From Cyclobacteriaceae bacterium (GTDB lineage Bacteria; Bacteroidota; Bacteroidia; Cytophagales; Cyclobacteriaceae), in NCBI GenBank assembly GCA_013141055.1, contig JABFRS010000002.1, forward strand, positions 868,001-932,000: a stretch of DNA of 64,000 nt, read 5' to 3'. The notes below the pieces were generated by a model. The model was not told where the DNA came from. It did not search any database and saw only the letters and a program-made list of their open reading frames with translations. Positions 32,002 to 40,968 of this stretch are shown here, one piece after another. The first letter of the stretch is position 1. Each line of letters begins with the position of its first letter. The position numbers and the translations under genes were made by a program.

Positions 32002-33357
32002 TTATAACATCAGGTGAATCGTAATAAAATAGACGGTTAATCCCAATAAATCATTAATCGTGGTAATAAATGGGCCGGATGCTACGGCGGGGTTGAATCC
32101 AAATCGGTCCAATATCAAAGGAGTAATGGTTCCTATCAGCGAGGCAAAGACTACCACACTGAATAATGCAATCGATACAACAATAGAAAGCTGATGGTTT
32201 CCAAAGAGCATCCAGTTGGCACCGAACACCAATACTGAGAGAACCAAACCGTTCAATAAAGCAACAAACAGTACTTTGGTCAATCGCTGCCAGATTCCTT
32301 CATCGACAAAATCAGTACTGGCAAGACTCTGCACCACAAGCGACGAGGATTGAATTCCTACATTTCCTCCGGTTGCCTGAATCAACGGAACGAAAAAGGC
32401 AATAGCAGTAACCCGGGCAAGTTCCTGTTCAAATAATCCCATGAAACGGGCAGAGAGCATTCCTCCGAAAATTCCAATTAACAGCCATGGCAGTCGGGCA
32501 CGGGTATTTTTCCAGACAGTGTCATCCTCCTCCACATCCTCTGTGATACCAGACATGAGCTGACGATCTTCTTCAGCCTGTTCAGTGATCACATCCACAA
32601 CGTCATCAATGGTAATCCTTCCTACAAGTTGCCCCTGAACGTTTACAACCGGAACAGATTCCAGGTCATACTTTTTCATGATACCAGCAACTTCTGTATC
32701 GGGCAGATAGGTCTCCACAGAAACGACATCCTGTTCATAGATATCAGCCACCGATTTATTGGCATCCGAGGTGACAATCTCCTGTAAAGAAACCGTTCCC
32801 AGAAGCTTGTCATTTTCATCCACAACAAACACAGTGTAGAATTTGGTAACATTTTCCGCCTGCTTGCGGATTTCCTCCACACACTGAACTACAGACCAGT
32901 TGCTGCGTGCCTTGATCAACTCCTTCGCCATCAAACCACCGGCAACATTCTCATCGTATCGGAGAAGATCAATAACCTGTGATTTGAGGATAGGATTAAG
33001 ACCTGCGATTACTTCCTCACTGGTCTTGATAGGTAGTTCATTAAGAATATCTGCCGCATCATCGGAATCCAGGAGATCAATGATTTCCGTGATCTCACCA
33101 TGCTCATAGTTTTTCAGAAAGGTCGTGCGGGTTTCACTATCAAGATCACTGATGATCTGGGAACGCACTTCCAGCGGTAAAATATCGAGGGTATACTTGG
33201 ACTCTTCCGAATTGAATTCATACAAGAGAGCAGTGATATCAGCCGGATTGATATCGGTAAGGCTTTCAAGGATAAAAGCATTATCACGCTGATCCAGGGC
33301 CTCCTGAAAGCGGTCACGAAACTCTTTGGTCAATTCAAATTCAACGAACTCCTTCAC
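32002..33357 (-). CDS. mgtE: Magnesium transporter MgtE
   Basis: 451 residues. N-terminal MgtE superhelical domain (about 15-130, with DILPLEVRSQIISDLD and LLDSDDAADILNELP), two CBS domains (about 140-255, including SVPVVNVQGQLVGRITIDDV), a plug helix, and five membrane helices. The pore sequence is PLIQATGGNVGIQSSSL, matching the conserved P-x-x-x-x-x-GGN-x-G-x-Q of the family. It imports Mg2+ and is gated by Mg2+ binding to the cytoplasmic domains. It overlaps rsmA by 17 bases. Confidence 0.97.
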   Translation of the reverse strand: MKEFVEFELTKEFRDRFQEALDQRDNAFILESLTDINPADITALLYEFNSEESKYTLDILPLEVRSQIISDLDSETRTTFLKNYEHGEITEIIDLLDSDDAADILNELPIKTSEEVIAGLNPILKSQVIDLLRYDENVAGGLMAKELIKARSNWSVVQCVEEIRKQAENVTKFYTVFVVDENDKLLGTVSLQEIVTSDANKSVADIYEQDVVSVETYLPDTEVAGIMKKYDLESVPVVNVQGQLVGRITIDDVVDVITEQAEEDRQLMSGITEDVEEDDTVWKNTRARLPWLLIGIFGGMLSARFMGLFEQELARVTAIAFFVPLIQATGGNVGIQSSSLVVQSLASTDFVDEGIWQRLTKVLFVALLNGLVLSVLVFGANWMLFGNHQLSIVVSIALFSVVVFASLIGTITPLILDRFGFNPAVASGPFITTINDLLGLTVYFITIHLML

Positions 33358-34120
33358 TTTGTTGGATCAATCGTGTTAAAGAAATAAAATCCTCTACTGA
33401 TAATTGCTCAGGTCGCTTGTCCATGATGTCCAACACCACCAACTCACTGGGCAAATTTAGATGTTTCAGTCCGTTACGCAAGGTTTTCCGGCGCTTTTGA
33501 AATGACTCCTTAACAACTCTCTTGAAAAGTTGCTCATCACAATCGAGTGTCTCTCTTTTATTTCGCTTCAACCGGATAACCGCTGACATCACTTTAGGCG
33601 GCGGGATAAAAACTCCCGGTGGAACTTTGAACAAATACTCAATATCATAGAAAGCCTGCAACAAAACACTGAGGATCCCATAGACTTTGCTTCCATGACT
33701 GGAACAAATACGATCGGCTACCTCTTTTTGAAGCATACACACCACCTGATCAACCTGGTTCCGGTGATCCAGAACCTTGAAGAATATCTGTGAAGATATA
33801 TTGTAAGGGAAGTTTCCAATGATGCTATAAGAGCCGGGAAAGAAGGACGCAATATCCTTTTTAAGAAAGTCTCCTTCCAGGAGGGTAAGGGTTGGCAACT
33901 GTTTCTTTAAATAAGCGATGGACTCAAAGTCTATTTCAATGACCTTGAGATCAACATCCTTTCTTGCCATCAATCCTCTCGTAAGAACACCAGTGCCGGG
34001 CCCTATCTCAAGAACAGCCGATCGGGTATCAGCCGGCAGCTCAAGGGATTCAACGATCCTCTCTGCGATGCTGGTATCCTTCAGGAAATGCTGGCCTAGA
34101 AATTTCTTGGGTCTAACCAT
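33341..34120 (-). CDS. rsmA: 16S rRNA dimethyladenosine transferase
   Basis: 259 residues from the ATG at 34120 (MVRPKKFLGQHFLKD...); a longer frame to 34198 has no family support. Motifs: LEIGPGTGVLTRGL (SAM binding), VIEIDFE, GDFLKKD, GNFPYNISSQI (the N-L/F-P-Y catalytic motif), VPPGVFIPPPKVMSAVIRL. It dimethylates two adjacent adenines near the 3' end of 16S rRNA during ribosome maturation. mgtE follows with a 17-base overlap. Divergent from pdxA. Confidence 0.97.
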   Translation of the reverse strand: MVRPKKFLGQHFLKDTSIAERIVESLELPADTRSAVLEIGPGTGVLTRGLMARKDVDLKVIEIDFESIAYLKKQLPTLTLLEGDFLKKDIASFFPGSYSIIGNFPYNISSQIFFKVLDHRNQVDQVVCMLQKEVADRICSSHGSKVYGILSVLLQAFYDIEYLFKVPPGVFIPPPKVMSAVIRLKRNKRETLDCDEQLFKRVVKESFQKRRKTLRNGLKHLNLPSELVVLDIMDKRPEQLSVEDFISLTRLIQQSEGVR

Positions 34121-34239
34121 GCTGAAAACTACTGCTATTCTTTTAGAATTAAGAATTAATAAGTTGAAGCAGCAAGTGATTGCTTCAACTGTGTTCATGA
34201 CTTCTGTACGCTCTCTGTACTTTTCACTACCTTGCCCTT

Positions 34240-35274
34240 ATGAATTCTACTCAGCCCTCTTCTCATAAACCACGGATTGGAATCACGCTTGGCGACATTA
34301 ATGGCATCGGACCTGAAGTTATAATCAAGGCTCTCACCGACCCACGCATTTTGAATATGATCACCCCGGTGATCTATGGATCGACGCGGGTCCTATCGTA
34401 TTATAGGAAGCTGATGGCACTGGAGGAATTGAATTACAGTACCGTAAAGACAAAAGGACAATTCTTTCCGAAAGCAATCAACGTTGTCAATTGCTGGGAA
34501 GAAGAAATCAGGATCACGCCAGGGCAACCATCGAAAGAAGCAGGCAATGCCGCACTGCTAAGCCTGAAGAAAGCAGTCGAGGAAATCAAGGAAGGTCTTA
34601 TTGATGGATTCGTAACAGCTCCTATTGACAAGAACACTATTCACTGTGAGGAATTTCCATTTCGCGGACACACAGAATACCTCACACAAACATTTGAAGC
34701 GACCGAAAGTCTGATGCTGCTGGTCGGTGAATCATTGAAAGTTGGAATTGTTACTGAACACGTTCCTTTAAAAGATGTTTCGAAGAACATTACACGCGAG
34801 CGTGTGGAATTGAAAATAAGATTGATGGAACTTTCGCTGAAGAAAGATTTCCATATCGGTAAACCAAAAATCGCGGTACTGGGACTTAACCCGCATGCCG
34901 GAGATGAAGGCCTCATCGGTGACGAAGAAATTCAGGTGATCAAACCGGTGATCGAGGATTTAAAAAGTAAAGGCAAACTCATCTTTGGACCATTCCCTGC
35001 CGATGGTTTCTTTGGCTCAGGCCAGCATAAAAAGTTTGATGGCATTCTGGCGATGTATCATGACCAGGGCCTGGTTCCATTTAAGTACATCGACTTTGAA
35101 AACGGTGTCAACTTTACAGCAGGCTTGCCAATCGTGAGAACCTCTCCGGATCATGGTACAGCATATTCCATTGCCGGAAAGAATCAGGCAGATGAAAGTT
35201 CTCTGAGGCAGGCGATCTTCCTGGCGACAGATATTATTAACAACAGAACGAATCAGACTGTCAGTGGTCTGTAA
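34240..35274 (+). CDS. pdxA: 4-hydroxythreonine-4-phosphate dehydrogenase
   Basis: 344 residues. RIGITLGDINGIGPEVIIKAL, GFVTAPIDKNTI, FRGHTEYL (metal-binding His), GLNPHAGDEGLIGDEE, ILAMYHDQGLVPFKYI (metal-binding His) and RTSPDHGTAYSIAGK are all family motifs. It makes the precursor of the pyridoxal phosphate ring. The gene is monocistronic here, divergent from rsmA by about 120 bases. Confidence 0.96.
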   Translation: MNSTQPSSHKPRIGITLGDINGIGPEVIIKALTDPRILNMITPVIYGSTRVLSYYRKLMALEELNYSTVKTKGQFFPKAINVVNCWEEEIRITPGQPSKEAGNAALLSLKKAVEEIKEGLIDGFVTAPIDKNTIHCEEFPFRGHTEYLTQTFEATESLMLLVGESLKVGIVTEHVPLKDVSKNITRERVELKIRLMELSLKKDFHIGKPKIAVLGLNPHAGDEGLIGDEEIQVIKPVIEDLKSKGKLIFGPFPADGFFGSGQHKKFDGILAMYHDQGLVPFKYIDFENGVNFTAGLPIVRTSPDHGTAYSIAGKNQADESSLRQAIFLATDIINNRTNQTVSGL

Positions 35275-35321
35275 CTAATACAGGTTTATCCCGAAGACTG
35301 CTTTTCCAGCGATAGAATGCT

Positions 35322-35329
35322 TAAATTTG
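35322..35329 (+). promoter_or_regulatory. Possible -7 element (TAnnTTTG) for the TerB-like gene
   Basis: TAAATTTG fits the Bacteroidota -7 consensus and lies 17 bases before the start codon at 35347. The matching -33 box is weak (CTTTTCC about 20 bases upstream). Confidence 0.4.
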
Positions 35330-35346
35330 GTAGCAAGCACTACTGA

Positions 35347-35739
35347 ATGGATATCGTTACCAAGAAAAAGCTCAACATCCTGATTCAACTGGCAGAGGCG
35401 GACAAGCATTTCGCCAAGACCGAGCGTGACATGATTTATCAGATAGCCAGGGAACGCAAGTTCTCGGAAGAGGTCGTTACGGAGCTAATTCGCAATCCTG
35501 AGCCTATTGAAACACTTGGAGCCCTTTCCCAGGGTCAAAAGCTTGATTATCTGATAAGTTCGATCCAGTTGATTTTCGTCGATCAGAAAGTCTTTGAAAG
35601 TGAGCTGATTTTCACCAAAAACATTGCAATCAAGCTGGGATTCAAGAAAACGGTGGTGGATTTCCTTGTGGAAAACTTCGAAAAAGTACCATTGGATCAG
35701 CTTAAAAAGAAGGTTTTTGAGGACTATACACTCACCTGA
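35347..35739 (+). CDS. TerB-like helical protein
   Basis: 130 residues, all alpha. KKLNILIQLAEADKHFAKTERDMIYQIA and ELIFTKNIAIKLGFKK carry the two helix pairs with acidic residues found in TerB-like (tellurite-resistance B type) domains. These may bind metal ions. The protein has no other domain or signal. It stands alone between pdxA and the DUF177 gene. Role unknown; the fold assignment is moderately sure. Confidence 0.7.
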   Translation: MDIVTKKKLNILIQLAEADKHFAKTERDMIYQIARERKFSEEVVTELIRNPEPIETLGALSQGQKLDYLISSIQLIFVDQKVFESELIFTKNIAIKLGFKKTVVDFLVENFEKVPLDQLKKKVFEDYTLT

Positions 35740-35849
35740 GAGTACCAGCACAGCATGGGCCTGAGCTCAAAATCAGTAAATACCTTCAAATCCCTCAAAA
35801 AACGAACTCACAAATCCGGAATTTCTCCGTCCAATTCAGAAAAACGTGG

Positions 35850-35857
35850 TAAATTTG
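35850..35857 (+). promoter_or_regulatory. Probable -7 promoter element of the DUF177-rpmF cluster
   Basis: TAAATTTG, the Bacteroidota -7 consensus, 19 bases before the start codon at 35877. No convincing TTTG -33 box. Confidence 0.45.
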
Positions 35858-35876
35858 CGCGCTTATTTCGGAAGTA

Positions 35877-36398
35877 ATGAGGGCGCAGGAGTTTAAGGTT
35901 AACATCGTTGGATTGAGTCAAAAGGCACATCGCTTTGACTACGAGTTCGGTGATGAGTTCTTTAAGCTTTATGGTCAGGTGCTTCTGGAAGGCGGACAGT
36001 TTAAGGCGGCGGTGACCCTTGACAAACGCGAAACATTGATTGAAACCAATTTTCGCATTGAAGGAACAGCGAGGTTGATTTGTGACAGGAGTCTGGAGCC
36101 TTTTGATTTTCCGATGGACATTGATCGTACGATCCTGTTCAAGTATGGTGAAGAAGAAAAAGAACTGAGTGACGAGATCGTGATGATCACACGAAATCAG
36201 CAAAGTTTGGATATAGGTCAGTATATGTATGAGTTAATTGCGGTAAACGTACCCATGAAGCGATTACATCCTAAGTTTCAGGAAGACGACCTTGAAGAAA
36301 GTGATATAAAATTGGTTTACTCCTCTCCAATTAGTGAAAAAGAAAAAGATGAGGATGCCATCGATCCGCGATGGGAAAAATTGAAAAAGTTAAAATAA
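35877..36398 (+). CDS. DUF177 / YceD family protein
   Basis: 173 residues. The centre holds RLICDRSLEPFDFPMD and the later part ELIAVNVPMKRLHP, both typical of DUF177 proteins, which usually precede rpmF; here rpmF starts 6 bases after the stop. The Cys-x-x-x-Leu pattern is reduced to a single Cys, as is usual in Bacteroidota members. The family has been linked to 23S rRNA accumulation in other bacteria. The last residues are charged (PRWEKLKKLK). Confidence 0.9.
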   Translation: MRAQEFKVNIVGLSQKAHRFDYEFGDEFFKLYGQVLLEGGQFKAAVTLDKRETLIETNFRIEGTARLICDRSLEPFDFPMDIDRTILFKYGEEEKELSDEIVMITRNQQSLDIGQYMYELIAVNVPMKRLHPKFQEDDLEESDIKLVYSSPISEKEKDEDAIDPRWEKLKKLK

Positions 36399-36404
36399 AT
36401 AGTT

Positions 36405-36596
36405 ATGCCAAATCCGAAACGAAAAACCTCCAAAACCCGCAGAGACAAGAGAAGAACTCACTACAAGGCTGTTGCGAAACAATTTACAATTGACCCAACA
36501 ACTGGTGAGCATCACCTGCCACACCGCGCCTACTGGCACGAGGGAAAACTCTACTTCAAGGGTAATGTTGTAATGGAGAAGGAAGTACTGGCGTAA
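36405..36596 (+). CDS. rpmF: 50S ribosomal protein L32
   Basis: 63 residues. Begins [20 protein letters not shown], the standard start of bacterial L32, then [17 protein letters not shown]. The four zinc-binding Cys of some L32 proteins are absent, so it is the Cys-minus form. It forms the DUF177-rpmF pair common across bacteria. Confidence 0.97.
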   Translation: MPNPKRKTSKTRRDKRRTHYKAVAKQFTIDPTTGEHHLPHRAYWHEGKLYFKGNVVMEKEVLA

Positions 36597-36686
36597 GCAA
36601 GTATGAACTTCTTTCATTTGATTAATCACCATTCGATTCGATTCGCTGATTTTAAGAATCAGCTATAACGATAAGCATAGGTCTAC

Positions 36687-36722
36687 GCCCGACTGGATAA
36701 CAGTCGGGCATTTGTTTTTTTT
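36687..36722 (+). terminator. Rho-independent terminator after rpmF
   Basis: Perfect 9-bp stem GCCCGACTG / CAGTCGGGC with a 5-base loop followed by a T-rich run. It sits 10 bases before the fabH start, so fabH must have another promoter or depend on read-through. Confidence 0.9.
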
Positions 36723-36731
36723 AGATATAAT

Positions 36732-37727
36732 ATGAATAAAATCCGAGCAGCGATTACTGGTGTAGGTGGTTATGTACCTGACTACATTCTGACCAACAAA
36801 GAACTGGAAACAATCGTCGACACCAACGATGAGTGGATCACCTCACGAACAGGAATTAAAGAAAGAAGAATATTAAAGGGAGACCATCTTGGAGTTTCTG
36901 TTATGGCAATTGCTGCTGTGAAAGAAATGCTTGCCAAGACCAAAGTAGATCCCAAAGAGATTGACCTTGTCATCTTCGCTACTATTACAGCAGACATGAC
37001 ATTTCCTGCAACGGCAAACATCGTTGCTACTGCTGTAGGAGCTACAAATGCTTTCAGCTATGATCTTGGCGCAGCATGTTCAGGATTTATTTTCGGATTA
37101 TCGACAGGAGCAAGCTTCATCGAATCAGGTAAATACAAAAAGATAGTTGTGATCGGTGGTGATAAGATGTCGGCGATCCTCGATTATACAGATCGCACCA
37201 CATGCATCATCTTTGGTGATGGCGCAGGTTGTGTGTTACTGGAACCAACTACGGAAGATGTTGGAGTTATTGACTCAATATTAAAAAGTGATGGTGCCGG
37301 CGAAAGCTACCTGCACATGAAGGGCGGCGGCAGTCGCATGCCTGCAACGCATGAGTCTGTGGATAAAAGAATGCATTACGTGTATCAGGAGGGCTCTGCT
37401 GTATTCAAATTTGCAGTTACCAACATGGCGGATGTCGCAGCACAGGTGGCCGAGCGCAACAACCTTACATCAAAAGACATTCAATGGCTGGTTCCTCACC
37501 AGGCGAACAAACGCATCATTGATGCCACTGCTAACAGAGTGGGCATTACAGAAGATAAAGTAATGATGAACATTGAAAAATACGGCAATACCACTGCCGG
37601 TACGATTCCGCTTTTACTATGGGATTATGAGAAGAAATTAAAGAAAGGCGACAATCTGATTATTGCAGCTTTCGGAGGTGGATTCACATGGGGTGCCGTT
37701 TATGTAAAGTGGGCTTATAATAGCTAA
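36732..37727 (+). CDS. fabH: 3-oxoacyl-ACP synthase III
   Basis: 331 residues. Catalytic Cys116 in [10 protein letters not shown], His256 in VPHQANKRI and Asn286 in YGNTTAGT form the KAS III triad. Also SRTGIKERR near the N-terminus and FGGGFTWGA at the end. It condenses acetyl-CoA (or branched starters) with malonyl-ACP to begin fatty-acid synthesis. Downstream efp, accB and accC lie in the same direction; accB and accC make the malonyl-CoA that FabD and FabH use. Confidence 0.97.
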   Translation: MNKIRAAITGVGGYVPDYILTNKELETIVDTNDEWITSRTGIKERRILKGDHLGVSVMAIAAVKEMLAKTKVDPKEIDLVIFATITADMTFPATANIVATAVGATNAFSYDLGAACSGFIFGLSTGASFIESGKYKKIVVIGGDKMSAILDYTDRTTCIIFGDGAGCVLLEPTTEDVGVIDSILKSDGAGESYLHMKGGGSRMPATHESVDKRMHYVYQEGSAVFKFAVTNMADVAAQVAERNNLTSKDIQWLVPHQANKRIIDATANRVGITEDKVMMNIEKYGNTTAGTIPLLLWDYEKKLKKGDNLIIAAFGGGFTWGAVYVKWAYNS

Positions 37728-37785
37728 GGACGCAGTAATCTTGTAAATATTTAATTCATTAGTAACTTCACAATTCATTTTTTCT

Positions 37786-38349
37786 ATGGCTACGATTTCA
37801 GATTTAAGTAAGGGAAATTATATTCGCTACAACGGCGACATTATGCAGGTTGAAGAACTTCAACACAGAACTCCAGGAAATCTAAGAGCATTCTATCAGG
37901 TAAAAATGCGCAACCTTCGCAATGGAAAAATCGCTGAAAACAGATTCCGTCCGGGAGATTCAGTAGAGCTTCTGCGTGTTGAAACAAAGAACTATCAGTA
38001 CCTCTACAACGATGGCAACAGCCTGGTATGTATGGACAACGAAACCTTTGATCAGGTTTATGTTGACAGAGTTTTATTAGGTGATTCTGCTAAATATATC
38101 AAGGAAGGTGTTTTGCTGATGATCGCTTTCGAAAACGGAACAACTGCCATTACCGCCGAAGCGCCACAACAAGTAGTTGTAAACATCACTTATACAGAAC
38201 CAGGTGTTCAAGGAGATACAGCAACCCGCACCTTGAAAGTAGCAACAATTGATACCGGTGCAGAAATTCGCGTACCGTTATTCATCAATACAGGAGACAA
38301 TGTAAAAATCGATACCCAAACAGGGGCGTATATTGAACGTGTTAAGTAA
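37786..38349 (+). CDS. efp: Elongation factor P
   Basis: 187 residues with three beta-barrel domains, including the C-terminal signature VNITYTEPGVQGDTATRTLK. It relieves ribosome stalling at proline runs. In E. coli the tip of domain I carries a modified Lys in PGKG; here the loop reads RTPGNLRAFYQ, with Asn32 in that place, so lysylation of that Lys cannot occur. As far as I recall other Cytophagales and Sphingobacteriales have a similar loop, so it is probably a lineage form. The gene lies between fabH and accB, an arrangement common in Bacteroidota. Confidence 0.96.
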   Translation: MATISDLSKGNYIRYNGDIMQVEELQHRTPGNLRAFYQVKMRNLRNGKIAENRFRPGDSVELLRVETKNYQYLYNDGNSLVCMDNETFDQVYVDRVLLGDSAKYIKEGVLLMIAFENGTTAITAEAPQQVVVNITYTEPGVQGDTATRTLKVATIDTGAEIRVPLFINTGDNVKIDTQTGAYIERVK

Positions 38350-38369
38350 CTACTAACCATTGCCAAAAA

Positions 38370-38936
38370 ATGACAAAAGAATCTACATCAAAAGGCAAAT
38401 CAAAATCCGCAGCCGCAGCTAAGTCGGAAGGACCCAAATCAAACCAAGAAATGAAAACAAGTGAAATAAGAGACCTCATTGACTTCATCTCCCAGTCGGG
38501 ACTTAATGAAGTCAACATTGAGACAAAAGAACTTAAGCTTCATGTGAAGCGTGAGCCGGATCAGAAAGTAATGAAATCATCAGCACCAGCGATGATGACC
38601 ATGCAAGCTCCTCAGCAGGTTGCAGCACATCAGCAGATTACTACTCCTCCAGTGATTGCAAAACCTGAAACTCCAATTGCGGTTCCAGGAAAGAACACCG
38701 TTGAAATCAAGTCGCCAATGATCGGTACATTCTATCGCTCATCCAATCCTGACACCCCTTCATTCGTTTCAGTGGGTGATAAGGTTACCAAAGGACAAAC
38801 TGTTTGCATCATTGAAGCGATGAAGCTTTTCAATGAAATAGAATCGGAAGTATCCGGTACGATCGTAAGAGCGATGATTGAAAATTCATCGCCAGTGGAA
38901 TATGATCAGGTGCTATTTATCGTAGAACCTGATTAG
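38370..38936 (+). CDS. accB: Biotin carboxyl carrier protein of acetyl-CoA carboxylase
   Basis: 188 residues. A Lys/Ser-rich N-terminus, a linker rich in Pro, Ala and Gln (about 70-108) and a biotinyl domain (109-188) with the modified Lys152 in IEAMKLFNEIESE. The N-terminal 30 residues (KESTSKGKSKSAAAAKSEGP) are longer and more basic than in E. coli. It carries CO2 between AccC and the carboxyltransferase. accC starts 62 bases on. Confidence 0.97.
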   Translation: MTKESTSKGKSKSAAAAKSEGPKSNQEMKTSEIRDLIDFISQSGLNEVNIETKELKLHVKREPDQKVMKSSAPAMMTMQAPQQVAAHQQITTPPVIAKPETPIAVPGKNTVEIKSPMIGTFYRSSNPDTPSFVSVGDKVTKGQTVCIIEAMKLFNEIESEVSGTIVRAMIENSSPVEYDQVLFIVEPD

Positions 38937-38997
38937 TTGGTGAGCTTTATGCTCTGATTTAAACCAACAAACTATTTTACTACCAAACTGAACGAAC

Positions 38998-40353
38998 GTG
39001 TTTAAGAAAATATTAATAGCCAATCGTGGGGAAATTGCATTGCGTATTATTCGCACATGCAAGGAAATGGATATCAAAACTGTTGCGGTCTACTCTACTG
39101 CTGATCGCGAAAGCCTTCATGTGCGTTTTGCTGATGAAGCAGTTTGTATCGGACCTCCTCCAAGCAAAGATTCATACCTGAACATTCCACGGATCATTTC
39201 TGCTGCCGAGATCACCAATGCCGATGCTATCCATCCGGGATATGGTTTTCTTTCTGAGCGTGCTGAATTTTCTGCCGTCTGTCATGAGTACGGAATTAAA
39301 TTTATCGGGCCCACTCCTACCATGATCAATCTCATGGGTGATAAGGCTACCGCCAAGGATACCATGAGAAAAGCAGGTGTACCTGTAATCCCTGGTTCTG
39401 ACGGATTGCTTTCTTCCATTGAAGAAGGAATGAAGATCGCCAAAGAGATAAAGTATCCTGTCATTGTAAAGGCAACTGCCGGCGGTGGTGGAAAAGGAAT
39501 GCGGATTATCAATGATGAATCCGAATTCAAGAAAGCCTGGGATGATGCCAAGCGTGAAGCAGGTGCCTCATTCGGTAATGACGGTCTCTATCTTGAAAAA
39601 TTTGTAGAAGAGCCACGTCACATTGAGATACAGTTGGTCGGAGATCAATATGGTAAAGCATGTCACCTCTCAGAACGTGATTGCTCTATCCAGAGAAGAC
39701 ATCAGAAACTGGTGGAAGAAACACCTTCTCCAATTGTTAGCCAGGAGTTGCGCGAGCGTATGGGTGAGGCTGCCATCAAGGGAGCAAAAGCAATCAACTA
39801 CGAAGGTGTTGGTACGATTGAATTCCTGGTGGACAAGCACGGAGACTTCTACTTCATGGAAATGAATACCCGTATCCAGGTGGAGCACCCTATCACAGAA
39901 GAAGTAACGGACTACGATCTTATCAAAGAACAGATAAAAGTTGCGGCAGGCGTACCGATCTCAGGAAGAAACTACTTCCCTAATTTATTCGCCATGGAGT
40001 GCCGCATTAATGCAGAAGATCCTGCTAACGGATTCAGACCATCACCAGGAAAGATTGTTAACCTACACTTACCCGGAGGACATGGTGTTCGTGTAGATAG
40101 TCACGTTTATGCCGGATACACTATTCCTCCCAACTACGATTCAATGATTGCCAAGCTGATCACAACAGGTCAGTCAAGGGATGAAGTGATCACCCGTATG
40201 AAGAGAGCATTAAGTGAGTTTGTCATTGTTGGTATCAAGACTACTATTCCATTCCACCTTGCGTTGATGGATAATGAAATATTCAAATCAGGAAAGTTCA
40301 CGACGAAGTTCCTGGAGACAAGCTTTGATTTTTCTACTCTTAAAGAATCATAA
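38998..40353 (+). CDS. accC: Biotin carboxylase subunit of acetyl-CoA carboxylase
   Basis: 451 residues starting at a GTG codon (gtg ttt aag aaa). ATP-grasp motifs: [56 protein letters not shown], and [13 protein letters not shown] with the Glu and Arg of the active site. It carboxylates the biotin of AccB using ATP and bicarbonate. It ends the fabH-efp-accB-accC run and is followed by a strong terminator. Confidence 0.97.
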   Translation: MFKKILIANRGEIALRIIRTCKEMDIKTVAVYSTADRESLHVRFADEAVCIGPPPSKDSYLNIPRIISAAEITNADAIHPGYGFLSERAEFSAVCHEYGIKFIGPTPTMINLMGDKATAKDTMRKAGVPVIPGSDGLLSSIEEGMKIAKEIKYPVIVKATAGGGGKGMRIINDESEFKKAWDDAKREAGASFGNDGLYLEKFVEEPRHIEIQLVGDQYGKACHLSERDCSIQRRHQKLVEETPSPIVSQELRERMGEAAIKGAKAINYEGVGTIEFLVDKHGDFYFMEMNTRIQVEHPITEEVTDYDLIKEQIKVAAGVPISGRNYFPNLFAMECRINAEDPANGFRPSPGKIVNLHLPGGHGVRVDSHVYAGYTIPPNYDSMIAKLITTGQSRDEVITRMKRALSEFVIVGIKTTIPFHLALMDNEIFKSGKFTTKFLETSFDFSTLKES

Positions 40354-40374
40354 GCACCTGAATACCGAATTTCT

Positions 40375-40407
40375 AAAAAGCCACTCCGAAAGGGGTGGCT
40401 TTTTTAT
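40375..40407. terminator. Bidirectional terminator between accC and the VOC gene
   Basis: AAAAAGCCACTCC, a 4-base loop GAAA, GGGGTGGCTTTTTT. It has T-runs on both strands, so it can end accC from the left and the convergent VOC gene from the right; it touches the VOC stop. Confidence 0.9.
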
Positions 40408-40796
40408 GCCGGAGCGCCAAGAAGATCCCAGAGATTACCATAGAGATCTTCGAATACAGCAACTATTCCGTACGCTTCGCTTTTAGGTTCACGAACAAAA
40501 CGAACACCCTTGGCGATCATAGAATTATAGTCTCTCCAGAAATCATCTGTCCTGAGGAAAAGAAAAACCCTTCCTCCCGTTTGATTTCCAATTCTATCCG
40601 CCTGTTCATCGCCAACTGCCTTTGCCAGCAACAGCGAACAACCCGTTGAGCCAGGAGGCTGAACCAGCACCCAGCGCTTCTCCCCATCCATTTTTATATC
40701 TTCCCTGAGGACGAAGTTCAGCTTCTCGGTATAAAATTTTATAGCCGCATCGTAATCTCTTACGACGATGGCCACATGAGCAATGTTCTGAATCAT
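40404..40796 (-). CDS. VOC family (glyoxalase/bleomycin-resistance fold) protein
   Basis: 130 residues from the ATG at 40796 (MIQNIAHVAIVVRDYDAAIK...); the frame is open to 40856 but the extension has no family support. Two beta-alpha-beta-beta-beta modules: HVAIVVRDYDAAIKFYTEKL and, later, VFLFLRTDDFWRDYNSMIAKGVRF, ending AVFEDLYGNLWDLLG with the Glu/Asp pattern of the metal site. Members bind metal and act on small molecules, but the substrate cannot be told from sequence. Confidence 0.85.
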   Translation of the reverse strand: MIQNIAHVAIVVRDYDAAIKFYTEKLNFVLREDIKMDGEKRWVLVQPPGSTGCSLLLAKAVGDEQADRIGNQTGGRVFLFLRTDDFWRDYNSMIAKGVRFVREPKSEAYGIVAVFEDLYGNLWDLLGAPA

Positions 40797-40968
40797 AGAC
40801 AATATTAAAGACCAGAACTCAACTTTCTCATCCTCGTTTGGACTTCTGCAGGCCATTTCCGGGAAAAGTTCACCTTCAGCAGTGAAAAATCAAAAATATA
40901 GTCGGCTATTGTCTGAACTGAACAACAGAAGTTAAAGTTATCTCTGCCTGAACTCAACAATTAAAATT

